From Nostoc calcicola FACHB-3891 (lineage in GTDB: Bacteria > Cyanobacteriota > Cyanobacteriia > Cyanobacteriales > Nostocaceae), in contig NZ_JACJRQ010000004.1 of assembly GCF_014697355.1 (NCBI RefSeq), forward strand, positions 186,001-250,000: a stretch of DNA of 64,000 nt. Reading direction: 5' to 3'. The notes beneath the pieces are model-generated. The model was not told the DNA's origin and did no database searches. It worked only from the letters and a program-made list of their open reading frames with translations. Both the position numbers and the translations under genes were made by a program. Below are positions 25,475 to 34,451 of the stretch, piece by piece; position 1 is the first letter of the stretch, and each line of letters opens with the position of its first letter.

Positions 25475-28400
25475 TCACCGATACAGCCAAACCCGCAGCA
25501 GTGAAAGCAGTTGTTCGGTATCTACAGGTTTGGTGATATAATCCGAAGCTCCGGCTTCGATGCATTTTTCCCGATCGCCCGGCATGGCTTTGGCAGTTAA
25601 AGCAATGATTGGTAGCGATCGAAATTGTGGTTGTTGGCGGATGGCGCGGGTGGTTTGGTAACCGTCCATTTCTGGCATCATGATGTCCATCAAAACTATA
25701 TTGATGTCGGGATTATCTAGCAGTCTCTCGATACCATCTCTGCCATTTTCGGCAAATACTACTTCCATGTGATAGCTTTCTAAAAAGCTGGTGATGGCAA
25801 AGATATTTCTCAGGTCATCATCGACAATCAAAATTTTCCGATTGGCTAGCACTGGGTCGGTTTGGTGTAGCTGTTCGAGAATTTGCCGCTTTGGTGGTGG
25901 CAGATTTGCCTGGACGCGATGCAAAAATAGGGCAGTTTCGTCTAATAACCTTTCTGGCGATCGCACATTTTTAATAATAATTGTCTCTGCTAGTCCCCGC
26001 AGTTGGGTTTCTTCTTGGCGGCTGAGTTCTTTGCCTGTGTAAACAATAATTGGCAGTTTCATCAGCTTGGGTTCTAGCTTGATCTGCTCAATCAGTGCAA
26101 ACCCGCTCATATCGGGCAGACCTAAATCCAGTACCATACAATCAAAGTGCAGCGATCGCAATATATCGAGTGCTTCTTTTCCAGTACCAACTGCTGTACT
26201 CTGAACATCGCCATTACCAATGAGTTCAATAATACTTTGGGCTTGTACGCGATCGTCTTCCACTATTAAAAGATTTTTTACCTGACGCTCAATAAAGCTT
26301 TTAATCTCACTCAATACTTGATTTAGGGCTTCTGGAGAAACGGGTTTTTGTAGATAGGTAATTGCTCCTAGTTTTAATCCCCGTTGCTGTCTTTCGTCCA
26401 CAGAAAGTATATGTACTGGGATGTGTCTGGTGTCTGGGTTATGCTTCAGGCGATCCAGCACTGTCCAGCCATCCATCTCTGGCATGTGAATATCTAGCAT
26501 AATGGCATTTGGCTCGAATTGTTGCGCTAGTGCTAGACCTTGTTTACTTTGTAAGGCAACGATTCCTTTAAAGCCTTGCTGACGTGCCATGTCTAGTAAG
26601 ATGCGGGCGAATTTGTCGTCATCCTCGATAATCAACAAAACGCGATCGCCTGATTGAATTGTTAGCCGATCGTCTGGGATTTCGTTGACGGTGGAAACCA
26701 CTTTCCCTGCTGAAGAAGTGTCTCTAGAGGTACTTCGGGTTTCAAGCGTCGGCGCTAATGTGGTGGGGACATTTTGAGTTATTTTTTCCTTGACTTCAAA
26801 TCTGTTTTGTGGTATGCCAAGCGGTGTACTTCTCCCCATTTCTCCTTTTCTTGTTAGCGGTAAGTAGAAGGTGAAAGTACTTCCCTGGCCTGGTTGGCTA
26901 ATTAGTTCGATCCTGCCTCCCAAAAGTTGAGCTAGTTCGCGGCTGATGGACAAGCCCAAGCCGGTACCGCCGTACCTGCGGCTAGTTGTGCCGTCTGCTT
27001 GCTGAAATGCCTCGAAAATAATTCTCTGCTTTTCGACTGGAATGCCAATGCCTGTATCGCTGACTGCAAAAGCAACCATCGGCTCCTTACCTGGGGCTGT
27101 TTCAGTTACCATACTAATTTGTAACTTTACGCCTCCTTGTTCGGTAAACTTAAAGGCATTAGCTAAAAGATTTTTGAGTACTTGTTGCAAGCGCTTGGAG
27201 TCGGTAGAAATGACTGGGGGTAATTTGTCTTCTAGTTCAATGGCGAAACTGAGTTTTTGATTTTCGGCAAGTTGACGGAAAGTGTGTTCTAGAGATGTCT
27301 GCAAATCCACAAAGGCAACTTGCTCAATGTCTAGGGACATAGTACCCGACTCAATTTTTGCCAAATCTAAAATGTCATTAATTAATTCCAGCAAATCAGT
27401 CCCAGCAGAGTAGATTGTCCGGCTGTACTCTACTTGTTTGTCGGTTAAGTTGTTGAGAGAGTTATCTGATAGCAGCCTTGCTAAAATTAACAAGCTATTT
27501 AGCGGTGTCCGTAACTCGTGGGACATGTTCGCCAAAAATTCTGATTTATATTTGGAAGATAAGGCCAGTTGCTCGGCTTTTTCTTGTAATGACTGCCTTG
27601 ATAGCTCAATTTCCCGGTTTTTCCGGGCAACTTCATGATTTTGGATTTCTAAGAGTTCTGCTTTTTCTTCTAGTTCTTCGTTGAGTTGCTGTAATTCTTC
27701 GTTGGACTGCTTGACTAGGAATTGTGATTCTTGTAATTCGTGGGCTTGTTCTTCTAGGAGTTGATTGCTTTGTTGTAGTTCTTCTTGCTGGCTTTGCAGT
27801 TCTTCTGTTAAAGCAACAGATTCGGCAAGTAGTTGCTGAGTTTGGAATTGTGAGGCGATGTTATTTAAAAATACACCCAAAATTTCAATTAATTGCTCTA
27901 AAAATGTCAGGTGTAATTCGTTAAAAGGCGCGAAAGAAGCAAGTTCAATGACGGCATTGACCTGGCCTTCAAATAATATGGGCAATACAATAATATTTAG
28001 CGGTGGAGATTCTCCCAAGCCGGAACTGATGGTGATGTAGTCGCTGGGAACTCCGGTTAAGAGGATTCTTTGTTTTTCTAGGGCGCATTGCCCCACCAAT
28101 CCCTCGCCTAAACGAAACTCGTTTGCTAAGTTTTTGCGCTGTTTGTAAGCATAACTACCCAACAACTTCAGCACTGGCTCGTCGTTGATTGAGTCCATTG
28201 CATAAAAAATGCCCACAGATGCCCCAACCAGGGGAGCGAGATTCGACAAGATCGTGCGAGAGACATTTTCTAAATTCCGCTGCCCTTGGAGCATTTGGGT
28301 AAATTCAGCTAAGTTAGACTTGAGCCAGTTTTGCTCGTCATTTTTTTGAGTTGTGTTTCGCAGATTGACGATCATCTGGTTGAAGGTTCGCTTCAGCACG

Positions 28401-29149
28401 CCTATTTCGTCGTGGCGTAGGCGTAGCCCGTCGTAGACATCGCTTTCTGGTAAATTGACTGATAAATCCCCATCCGCCACCTTTTGAGCTAAATCAGAAA
28501 CTCGCTTCAGCGGTAGTGAAATGTGTCTGGTGAGGATAATTCCAATCAAAGTCAAAATCGCAGCAAATAGAGGAATACTATAAGCGGTAGTATTGAGGGT
28601 TTGTCTTGCAGCTGCCTGTGCCCGCTCAGAACGCTGCTTGAGAAGTACATTTTCCTCATTTTTCATCGCTTGGATCAGTTTCTGGATCTGATCCATCAGC
28701 CGCTTACCCTCGTCTGTCATAATAGCTTGCTGGGCAACTTCAAAGCTTTGGCTTTGCCGTAGTTCAATGACATTTTTCATTACAGCCATTCTCTCGTTTA
28801 GGAGTGGCTGTAACATATCAAGCCGATTTTGTTGGTTGGGGTTATCTGCTATTAACTTCTGAAGTTCCTTAATTTTTTGATTGAGCGATTCTATCGCAGC
28901 GTTATAAGGTTCTAAATAACGCTGTTCTCCAGTAATAATGTAACCACGTTGCCCAGTCTCAGCATTTGTCAGTTGCAAGTTGAGGTCTTCAAGCTGACTT
29001 AATACCTGATAGGTGTGGTTTTCTTTGCGCGAAGTTTCAATTAACTCATTGGTGCTTTGGTAGGAGATTAGACCAATTGAGGTTAGAATTGCTAGACTTA
29101 AGGCAAAACCTGCCCCAATTTTAGTTCCAATCTTCAAACGGTTCAACAT
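25475..29149 (-). CDS. Membrane hybrid histidine kinase: CHASE3, HAMP, GAF, HisKA/HATPase and three receivers
   Basis: This 1224-residue sensor begins with a membrane helix (about 12-30), a CHASE3-like helical periplasmic domain (35-185, ETGQRGYIITGEQRYLEPY), a second helix (190-207), HAMP (208-262), GAF (290-432), a long coiled coil (440-535), HisKA with His544 (MSHELRTPLN) and HATPase (DTGIGIP, GGTGLGLS). Three receivers follow, with Asp886, Asp1008 and Asp1155. Several receivers in a row suggest a phosphorelay with hidden branches. In the HAMP-GAF junction, residues about 238-246 (VYDGLRLRH; 28412-28438) derive from the dispersed GGGCTACGCCTACGCC repeat and interrupt an otherwise normal S-D..HDEIGVLKRTFN motif. 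CheR and a tail-anchored protein lie downstream on the same strand. Confidence 0.93.
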   Translation of the reverse strand: MLNRLKIGTKIGAGFALSLAILTSIGLISYQSTNELIETSRKENHTYQVLSQLEDLNLQLTNAETGQRGYIITGEQRYLEPYNAAIESLNQKIKELQKLIADNPNQQNRLDMLQPLLNERMAVMKNVIELRQSQSFEVAQQAIMTDEGKRLMDQIQKLIQAMKNEENVLLKQRSERAQAAARQTLNTTAYSIPLFAAILTLIGIILTRHISLPLKRVSDLAQKVADGDLSVNLPESDVYDGLRLRHDEIGVLKRTFNQMIVNLRNTTQKNDEQNWLKSNLAEFTQMLQGQRNLENVSRTILSNLAPLVGASVGIFYAMDSINDEPVLKLLGSYAYKQRKNLANEFRLGEGLVGQCALEKQRILLTGVPSDYITISSGLGESPPLNIIVLPILFEGQVNAVIELASFAPFNELHLTFLEQLIEILGVFLNNIASQFQTQQLLAESVALTEELQSQQEELQQSNQLLEEQAHELQESQFLVKQSNEELQQLNEELEEKAELLEIQNHEVARKNREIELSRQSLQEKAEQLALSSKYKSEFLANMSHELRTPLNSLLILARLLSDNSLNNLTDKQVEYSRTIYSAGTDLLELINDILDLAKIESGTMSLDIEQVAFVDLQTSLEHTFRQLAENQKLSFAIELEDKLPPVISTDSKRLQQVLKNLLANAFKFTEQGGVKLQISMVTETAPGKEPMVAFAVSDTGIGIPVEKQRIIFEAFQQADGTTSRRYGGTGLGLSISRELAQLLGGRIELISQPGQGSTFTFYLPLTRKGEMGRSTPLGIPQNRFEVKEKITQNVPTTLAPTLETRSTSRDTSSAGKVVSTVNEIPDDRLTIQSGDRVLLIIEDDDKFARILLDMARQQGFKGIVALQSKQGLALAQQFEPNAIMLDIHMPEMDGWTVLDRLKHNPDTRHIPVHILSVDERQQRGLKLGAITYLQKPVSPEALNQVLSEIKSFIERQVKNLLIVEDDRVQAQSIIELIGNGDVQSTAVGTGKEALDILRSLHFDCMVLDLGLPDMSGFALIEQIKLEPKLMKLPIIVYTGKELSRQEETQLRGLAETIIIKNVRSPERLLDETALFLHRVQANLPPPKRQILEQLHQTDPVLANRKILIVDDDLRNIFAITSFLESYHMEVVFAENGRDGIERLLDNPDINIVLMDIMMPEMDGYQTTRAIRQQPQFRSLPIIALTAKAMPGDREKCIEAGASDYITKPVDTEQLLSLLRVWLYR

Positions 29150-29641
29150 TTTTAAGAGATAGTTAATTTAAATGATTTCTGTTGTATTTGTAAGTATTCT
29201 GATAATTTTTGGGCTATACAAATAGTTAAATGAATTTTAAATTAATTGAATTCCAATGCAATACTGCTCGCTTTGTGCATTTTCAACTTGGAATTTTGTT
29301 TTGGGAAAAGGTTAAAGGGTAAAGGTTAAAGGTTTTTTCTTTCCCCTTTCCCCTTCCCCTTTTCCCCAAAACCCGACAAGTATTGAATTACAATGTGGCT
29401 ATTTTTTGTGAAATCCTCTGATAGTTTGATTATTTTTCTCATTATTTATATATTATATGGGTGTTAAAAACAAATGTCATAATAATTTTACGTAATAGTT
29501 AAGATTAAGCCTGGAGATAGTATAACTTATTTCCCAAGGAGCAACTACTTGATTTTATAGTTAAATCTCACGGCTGATAATTAGATTATTATTCTTCGAG
29601 TATAAATTGAATATCTGATTCTAATATAGAAAGGTGGTTTT
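29150..29641. other. AT-rich interval with a heptamer repeat tract
   Basis: No gene. 29303-29372 carries GGTTAAAGGGTAAAGG then CTTTCCCCTTTCCCC runs. The divergent promoters of the hybrid kinase (near 29150-29230) and of the small gene at 29642 must lie on either side of this repeat. Confidence 0.6.
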
Positions 29642-29875
29642 ATGAGTGCAGTAATTGAGCTAACAAGACCCAAATTTTGTAAAGGACAAAATGTAGAATT
29701 TATTGGCGGATTGGGAACCATAATACAATGCTTTCGTAATTCTGGACATTGGTCGTATCTTGTAGAAATGAAAATGGGTGCAGAACCAGAAATGGGTAGA
29801 ATTGGTTATGAAACTACTATTTTACTATTTGAAACAGATATTATCTTACTCGAAGAGTACCCCCTTGCAGCTTAA
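29642..29875 (+). CDS. Small conserved-type protein, unknown function
   Basis: A 77-residue protein without membrane segments or signal. The core reads GQNVEFIGGLGTIIQCFRNSGHWSYLVEMKMG, alternating strands like a small beta-barrel (SH3-like), then an acidic C-terminus. The start is supported by AAAGGTGG about 7 bases before the ATG. It stands alone, divergent from the hybrid kinase and convergent with the stress-protein gene at 30054. I do not recognise a named family. Confidence 0.65.
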   Translation: MSAVIELTRPKFCKGQNVEFIGGLGTIIQCFRNSGHWSYLVEMKMGAEPEMGRIGYETTILLFETDIILLEEYPLAA

Positions 29876-29913
29876 AATTTCAGAATGGCATCATCGTTTT
29901 GCCAACCCCAAAT

Positions 29914-29938
29914 CCCCGATTTCTTAGAGAAGTCGGGG
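29914..29938. terminator. CCCCGA/TCGGGG hairpin between convergent genes
   Basis: CCCCGATTTCTT and AGAAGTCGGGG pair around a short loop, 39 bp after the stop at 29875. There is no long T-run on either side, so it may stabilise rather than end transcripts. It is a common repeat word in this kind of genome. Confidence 0.4.
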
Positions 29939-30053
29939 ACATAGATAGATTAAGTTTGACATTTAGTTACAAGTTACTAATTATACTAATTTGCCTTAGC
30001 AAATAGCATCTACACATCCAGAATATGAAGAAGTAACATCTCCCTCATCCCCC

Positions 30054-30938
30054 TCATCCTCCCCATTGAATACCACTTTGTATCACCTGGCGCGAGCTTT
30101 TAGTTAGGTTAACTACCGACTGGTTATAAATGCGAAAATTTTGAATCTTGTTACTCTCTAAAATAGCTCTTGCACCTGCCATATAGATATCAGTAGTATT
30201 TAAGAATACAATAAAATTCCCCAGATTCAGTTGATGTTCATAATATTTAGCTAAATCTTCAGGAACTCCTAAGGGATTGTAGTTACCTTTAGTAATTACC
30301 GAGACTTGACTCATAGGAAAGCCAGCTTTCTTGAGTTCGATAAGTGATGTTTCTACATCTTCACGCCTACAGAAAACACCAACTCCATATTTATAGCGAC
30401 TTTCAGGGGATAAATATGGTTGATAAACACCTGAGTGTTGAATGCTATGGCGATTCAAAATCCTCTCAGCAAAACGAATTTCGATTTCTATGCCGGTTAC
30501 TATCACCAAATAGTAACCTTTGAAGACTAAATCGCTATAAACCTGTGCTTGTTCTCGAGGAATTCCCAGAAGTAGCAATGCACCAGCCAAACTACCTGCG
30601 GCAACACCGATCGCACCACCTGCTATAGTAGTAGCGATCGCTGTTGCTTCTGTTCCGGCTAGCATGACTGGCCCCATACCAGGAATTACCGACAAACTTA
30701 TACTAACTAATAAGCTAGCAAGACCACCAAAAGCACCACCAGTACATTCCTCAGATGTATTGCCAGTATCTTTTTTAACTCCAATACCAGCAATATCACT
30801 TTGTTCTTCTGCCTTGCGTGCAATTACAGAAACTTTGGGCATTGGAAAGTTCGCCGTTTTTAGTTCCTCAAGTGCCAATTTTGCATCTGAACATTTAGCG
30901 AAAATTCCGATAAATTTCCGCTCTTTTTCTAATGTCAT
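30054..30938 (-). CDS. General stress protein 17M/YflT-like tandem-domain protein
   Basis: This 294-residue protein has two copies of a short alpha/beta domain starting near 8 and 185 (FIGIFAKCSDAKLALEELK...FPMPKVSVI; YGVGVFCRREDVETSLIELKKAGFPMSQVSVI). Between them lies a glycine/alanine-rich hydrophobic stretch (66-126, GGAFGGLASLLVSISLSV..GVAAGSLAGALLLLG) that may insert in or associate with a membrane. This is the layout of GSP17M/YflT-like proteins linked to salt, heat or desiccation stress. It is 54 bp from the GlsB-family gene on the same strand, likely one operon and a shared stress response. Confidence 0.8.
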   Translation of the reverse strand: MTLEKERKFIGIFAKCSDAKLALEELKTANFPMPKVSVIARKAEEQSDIAGIGVKKDTGNTSEECTGGAFGGLASLLVSISLSVIPGMGPVMLAGTEATAIATTIAGGAIGVAAGSLAGALLLLGIPREQAQVYSDLVFKGYYLVIVTGIEIEIRFAERILNRHSIQHSGVYQPYLSPESRYKYGVGVFCRREDVETSLIELKKAGFPMSQVSVITKGNYNPLGVPEDLAKYYEHQLNLGNFIVFLNTTDIYMAGARAILESNKIQNFRIYNQSVVNLTKSSRQVIQSGIQWGG

Positions 30939-30992
30939 TTTATCTGTTTAGACTCAAAATGATTCCCAAAATTTCTAATCGATCTGAGAAAA

Positions 30993-31271
30993 TTACACAG
31001 CGCTACGAGTCAGTAATCCCCAGAGGAAAATCAATAGCATTGCGCCCAAGACAGCAAATAAAATGCTTCCAAGTGACAAGGCTCCGACAGATGCAGCCGC
31101 CGCTGAACTACTTCCTAACAAAACTTGACCTAAATAACCCCCAACTACAGCTCCGAGAATTCCTAATACAATAGTCGAAAAAATACCGCCACCTTGGGTT
31201 CCTGGATAAAAGAACTTAGCCAAAGCACCTGCAATTAAACCCAAAACTAACCAAGCGATGATGTTAGTCAT
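30993..31271 (-). CDS. GlsB/YeaQ/YmgE family stress-response membrane protein
   Basis: This 92-residue protein has three membrane helices and the family pattern: IIAWLVLGLIAGALAKFFYPGTQGGG (start), IFSTIVLGILGAVVGGYLG (middle) and a C-terminal helix. Such proteins of unknown mechanism rise under stress in many bacteria. The start is well supported by AAGGAG in the minus-strand leader (CTCCTT at 31279-31284). Relative to the shortest members it has an added Ser/Ala-rich loop (SSSAAAASVGALS). The YflT-like gene follows 54 bp downstream. Confidence 0.9.
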   Translation of the reverse strand: MTNIIAWLVLGLIAGALAKFFYPGTQGGGIFSTIVLGILGAVVGGYLGQVLLGSSSAAAASVGALSLGSILFAVLGAMLLIFLWGLLTRSAV

Positions 31272-31492
31272 AACCTTTCTCCTTGCGAAAATATTGTTTT
31301 TTTGACTATTTCATATTAAATTTTTTCTGATAAATTCCCGATCTATCTAGAGAACTAATATCAAAAATCTTCAGATGTTATTTGATGTTCGCAGGGCTTC
31401 ACAATGTAGGAATATGGAGTCAAAAGTTGTTTCTGCCCTACGGCGAACTTCTCAGCGATTGAACACCAGAGTTATTAAGGAGTCAAAGCCGA

Positions 31493-32554
31493 GTGAATCC
31501 CAGTGACAAACCATCTTTAGAAATTAACGCTTCCCGTCAGTTCACAGCTTGGCTGTATGAGCAAAGCCTTAGTCTGTGCTTCACTACTTATCAAGCAGGA
31601 AAGTTATTCTTCATTGGCTTGCAACCAAACGGCAGATTATCTGTATTTGAACGCACCTTTGAGCGGTGTATGGGGTTATATGCCAATGGCAACAGCCTCT
31701 ACATGAGTTCCCTATACCAACTGTGGCGATTTGAAAATATCATCCAACCAGGACAAAACCACCAAGGCTACGATGCTGTTTATTTGCCGCAGATGAGTTA
31801 TGTGACGGGAGATTTGGATATTCACGACATCGCTTTGAGTCAAGCAGCAGAAAAAGATTTAGATGCACAAAAATTATTATTTGTCAATACATTATTTAGT
31901 TGTTTGGGAACAGTCAGCGAAGCTCACAGTTTCATTCCCCTGTGGCAGCCAAGCTTTATCAGCAAGCTAGCAGCCGAAGATAGATGTCACCTGAATGGGT
32001 TGGCAATGCAGATGGGAGAACCCAAATACGTCACTGCTGTGAGCCAGTCGGATGTGGCAGAAGGCTGGCGGGAGCATCGGAGAAATGGGGGCTGTGTGAT
32101 TGATGTCCAGAGCAATGAAATCGTTTTGGGGGGGCTGTCCATGCCCCACTCACCGCGCTGGCATCAAGACAAACTCTGGCTACTCAACTCAGGTACAGGA
32201 GAATTTGGCTTTGCCGACATAGAACGGGGAGTGTTTGAACCAGTCGCCTTTTGCCCGGGATATCTGCGTGGTTGTGCTTTTTATGGTGACTTTGCAGTGG
32301 TGGGAATTTCCCAACCTAGACATAACAAAACCTTCAGTGGCTTACTTTTAGATGAGAAATTGCAACAGAAAAACGTCGAGCCTCGCTGTGGGTTACTGGT
32401 AATCGATCTCAGAAGCGGCGATCTTGTTCATTCCTTGCGAATAGAAGGGGTGGTACTGGAATTATACGATGTGGTAGCACTACCAGGGGTGCGACGCCCA
32501 ATGGCGATCGGGTTTCGTAGCGACGAAATTCGGCGGGTAGTGACGGTGGGATGA
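31493..32554 (+). CDS. TIGR03032 family protein
   Basis: This 353-residue protein matches the TIGR03032 family: SLCFTTYQAGKLFFIG (31-46), ERTFERCMGLY and SLYQLWRFEN near the start, a central SFIPLWQPSFIS and DRCHLNGLAM, and LWLLNSGTGEFG (about 228-239). The repeated short strands suggest a beta-propeller-like fold. The function is not established; relatives sit near glycan or tetratricopeptide genes. The GTG start has AAGGAG about 10 bases upstream. No signal peptide. It is a single gene ended by a CCCCAGGA hairpin 20 bp after its stop. Confidence 0.85.
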   Translation: MNPSDKPSLEINASRQFTAWLYEQSLSLCFTTYQAGKLFFIGLQPNGRLSVFERTFERCMGLYANGNSLYMSSLYQLWRFENIIQPGQNHQGYDAVYLPQMSYVTGDLDIHDIALSQAAEKDLDAQKLLFVNTLFSCLGTVSEAHSFIPLWQPSFISKLAAEDRCHLNGLAMQMGEPKYVTAVSQSDVAEGWREHRRNGGCVIDVQSNEIVLGGLSMPHSPRWHQDKLWLLNSGTGEFGFADIERGVFEPVAFCPGYLRGCAFYGDFAVVGISQPRHNKTFSGLLLDEKLQQKNVEPRCGLLVIDLRSGDLVHSLRIEGVVLELYDVVALPGVRRPMAIGFRSDEIRRVVTVG

Positions 32555-32574
32555 GTTCATATTTGATAATAAAA

Positions 32575-32602
32575 CCCCAGGACTGGGAATTCATTCCTGG
32601 GG
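32575..32602 (+). terminator. CCCCAGGA/TCCTGGGG hairpin after the TIGR03032 gene
   Basis: CCCCAGGA at 32575-32582 pairs with TCCTGGGG at 32595-32602; the tail (CTGTTATACC) is only weakly T-rich. It lies 20 bp after the stop at 32554 and is the likely 3' end of that transcript. Confidence 0.55.
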
Positions 32603-32785
32603 CTGTTATACCTGACCACCTTTACCTTTTTAATGTAAAAATCTTGTAAATACTGAACTTTGAAAAGACATATCTATCTGTGTTTTGTCCAAAAAAAAGA
32701 GCATTGAAATAGGGAATTTGTGTTATTATTATTTGTTTTTATATCAAGAATAAATTAATATTTTGAATATATTGAAAAGAAAAAA

Positions 32786-32815
32786 TTGTATGATATTTCA
32801 CATAAAAGATATAAT
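32786..32815 (+). promoter_or_regulatory. Candidate promoter for a small RNA
   Basis: TATAAT at 32810-32815 is a perfect -10 box. TTGTAT at 32786-32791, 18 bp upstream, is a weak -35 match (3 of 6). No open reading frame follows, but a strong terminator does at 32939-32962. Confidence 0.3.
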
Positions 32816-32821
32816 TCAAGT

Positions 32822-32963
32822 ACTTATGTCCATTATATTAACCAGAAAAGCTTGCTTTTTTCCAAATTCTCATTAACAATAAAAATATCATGATTCATAC
32901 ATGATTGTAGCCGAAAAAAGTGACAGAAGCCCTTATACAAGCCCGCCCATGCGGGCTTTTTTA
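32822..32963 (+). ncRNA. Candidate small RNA of about 140 nt
   Basis: Inferred from a TATAAT box at 32810-32815, the absence of a credible gene, and a strong intrinsic terminator at the end. The start is estimated from the -10 box. The body is AT-rich with a CCAGAAAAGC..GCTTTTTTCC hairpin near 32840-32865. The alternative is that the terminator serves read-through from 31493-32554. Confidence 0.35.
32939..32962 (+). terminator. Rho-independent terminator AAGCCCGC/GCGGGCTT
   Basis: AAGCCCGC at 32939-32946 and GCGGGCTT at 32951-32958 form a perfect 8-bp GC-rich stem with a 4-nt loop CCAT, followed by TTTTATATTTATATTT. It is the clearest terminator in the window and is 385 bp from the nearest upstream gene end. 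Confidence 0.85.
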
Positions 32964-33279
32964 TATTTATATTTAACTGCAATTCAAAAAACTGAGATTA
33001 GTCGATCGTATCATGTCGGACTAATCATCATTAAAATTTCTCCGCATCCCTGTGTCTTTGTTCGGTTAAAATAATAAGTCTTTTTCCGAACATGATATTA
33101 ATCGTCCTTTGTATTTCTATAGGTATTTTTTGATGTCCTGCGTTAAAAACAAGCATGTATTTGTGGGAGTTTCTCTAAATTCAAAAGCTCTTAAATCTAG
33201 AAATAAAAAACATAACTATAAGGATTACGTCCAAATATTCAATATTTGATGACCAAAGTGTATCGAAAATAAAATTGTT

Positions 33280-33393
33280 GTAGGGTGTGTTAGAGGGTGT
33301 TTCAATATGATTTGTCACAAAAAATATGAGATGAGCGTCTAACGCACCGTGTTGTGTGGCGGTGCGTTAGGCTAAAGCCGTAACACACCCTAC
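33280..33393. mobile_element. Element of 114 bp with perfect 13-bp inverted ends
   Basis: GTAGGGTGTGTTA at 33280-33292 and TAACACACCCTAC at 33381-33393 are perfect inverted repeats around an inner GCGTCTAACGCACC..GGTGCGTTAGGC hairpin. It has no coding capacity. MITE-like, in the gap 32964-33487 that otherwise holds only an AT-rich stretch and a GATTAGTC/GACTAATC hairpin at 32996-33026. Confidence 0.7.
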
Positions 33394-33487
33394 TTAAGAT
33401 TTACTTGATAAATGGTGTCTCAACAAAAATGGTTTCCATTGTACCCCTGCTCTCCTGCCTCTTTTGGAATTTTGAATTCCTCTTCAA

Positions 33488-34249
33488 TTAATCTTTTTCT
33501 ATAACTTTGCTATGTCCAGCATAAACAAAATGTTCGTCTCGGTTTCCTTTACTTTTATCAGGCCATTTAACCCAATAATGATTTTCCTCAAAACGAGCAT
33601 CTAAAATTGGATAATCCCCTGGTTCGATATCGAATAGAGATTCTTTTGGGAGGTCTGAGCTTTGTTCTGTAGAAGGCTTGAGAACAGTTTTTGTTGTAAT
33701 TTCCAAAACGTATTTCTTATCAGATTTAGGTGGAACATCATCTGACTCACCAATTAATCCATGTGCAATGGCCTCCGCCATTTTTTCGGCATCAAAGAGA
33801 TCCATATCTGTTTTTGAGTCACAAAAGCAGCACTCAATTAAAATAGCTGGCATTTGTGTATTCTTCAAAACAAAGAAACCTGTATTTTTCACTCCTCTAC
33901 TATTAAAACCAAGTTTAACAATCTCTTTGAGAACTGATTGAGCAATACCTTGTGATACATTACTAATGGCGTAAGCTTCTGTGCCGTGGGCTGTACCGGT
34001 GAATTTATTAAAGTGAATCGAAACAAAGACATTTACGTTATTGGCATTTGCTTTATCGGTTCGTTGTCTGAGAGAATCATTGACACTGCTAGCCTTTGTG
34101 GGAGTGCAATCAACAGCGGTATGACCTGCTGCTTTGAGTTTTTGGATTAAATGTGTACCAACTGCTTTAGTTAAAACATCTTCTTGTTTGATGCCTGTTG
34201 CTCCTGTATCTGGAGGGCAATTGTGCCCCATATCAATACCAAATTTCAT
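33488..34249 (-). CDS. N-acetylmuramoyl-L-alanine amidase (Amidase_3) without a signal peptide
   Basis: This 253-residue enzyme consists of an N-terminal Amidase_3 domain (1-170) and a small C-terminal domain (about 180-253, VLEITTKTVLKPS..). The zinc site is complete: His9 (DMGHN), Glu23 (GIKQED) and His79 (VSIHFN), with catalytic Glu139 (ILIECCF). It would cut the lactyl-amide bond of peptidoglycan. There is no signal peptide and the catalytic domain starts at residue 2, unlike AmiC. It must therefore be released by lysis, exported another way, or act in the cytoplasm on imported material. The start is supported by AAGGAG (minus-strand; 34259-34264). No holin or phage gene is adjacent. Confidence 0.88.
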   Translation of the reverse strand: MKFGIDMGHNCPPDTGATGIKQEDVLTKAVGTHLIQKLKAAGHTAVDCTPTKASSVNDSLRQRTDKANANNVNVFVSIHFNKFTGTAHGTEAYAISNVSQGIAQSVLKEIVKLGFNSRGVKNTGFFVLKNTQMPAILIECCFCDSKTDMDLFDAEKMAEAIAHGLIGESDDVPPKSDKKYVLEITTKTVLKPSTEQSSDLPKESLFDIEPGDYPILDARFEENHYWVKWPDKSKGNRDEHFVYAGHSKVIEKD

Positions 34250-34451
34250 AGAGTTAATCTCCTTATTATCGATTTTGAGCTAGGGATTATCTCTCTACAG
34301 TGTATTAATTATTAAGCAAAATGCCATCTTACATCAGTCAGAAAAGCTGATTAGCCGATCGATTCCGTCTAAATTGTTTACCAAAAAAGACTCTCTGTGC
34401 GTGCATTGGGATTCACAGCTAAAAGCGAGCGGATTCGTTACTGGGAGGATT

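Noticed and set aside
33488..34249. Prophage or lysis cassette around the amidase
   Set aside because: No holin, tail, capsid or integrase gene within the window; neighbours are metabolic.
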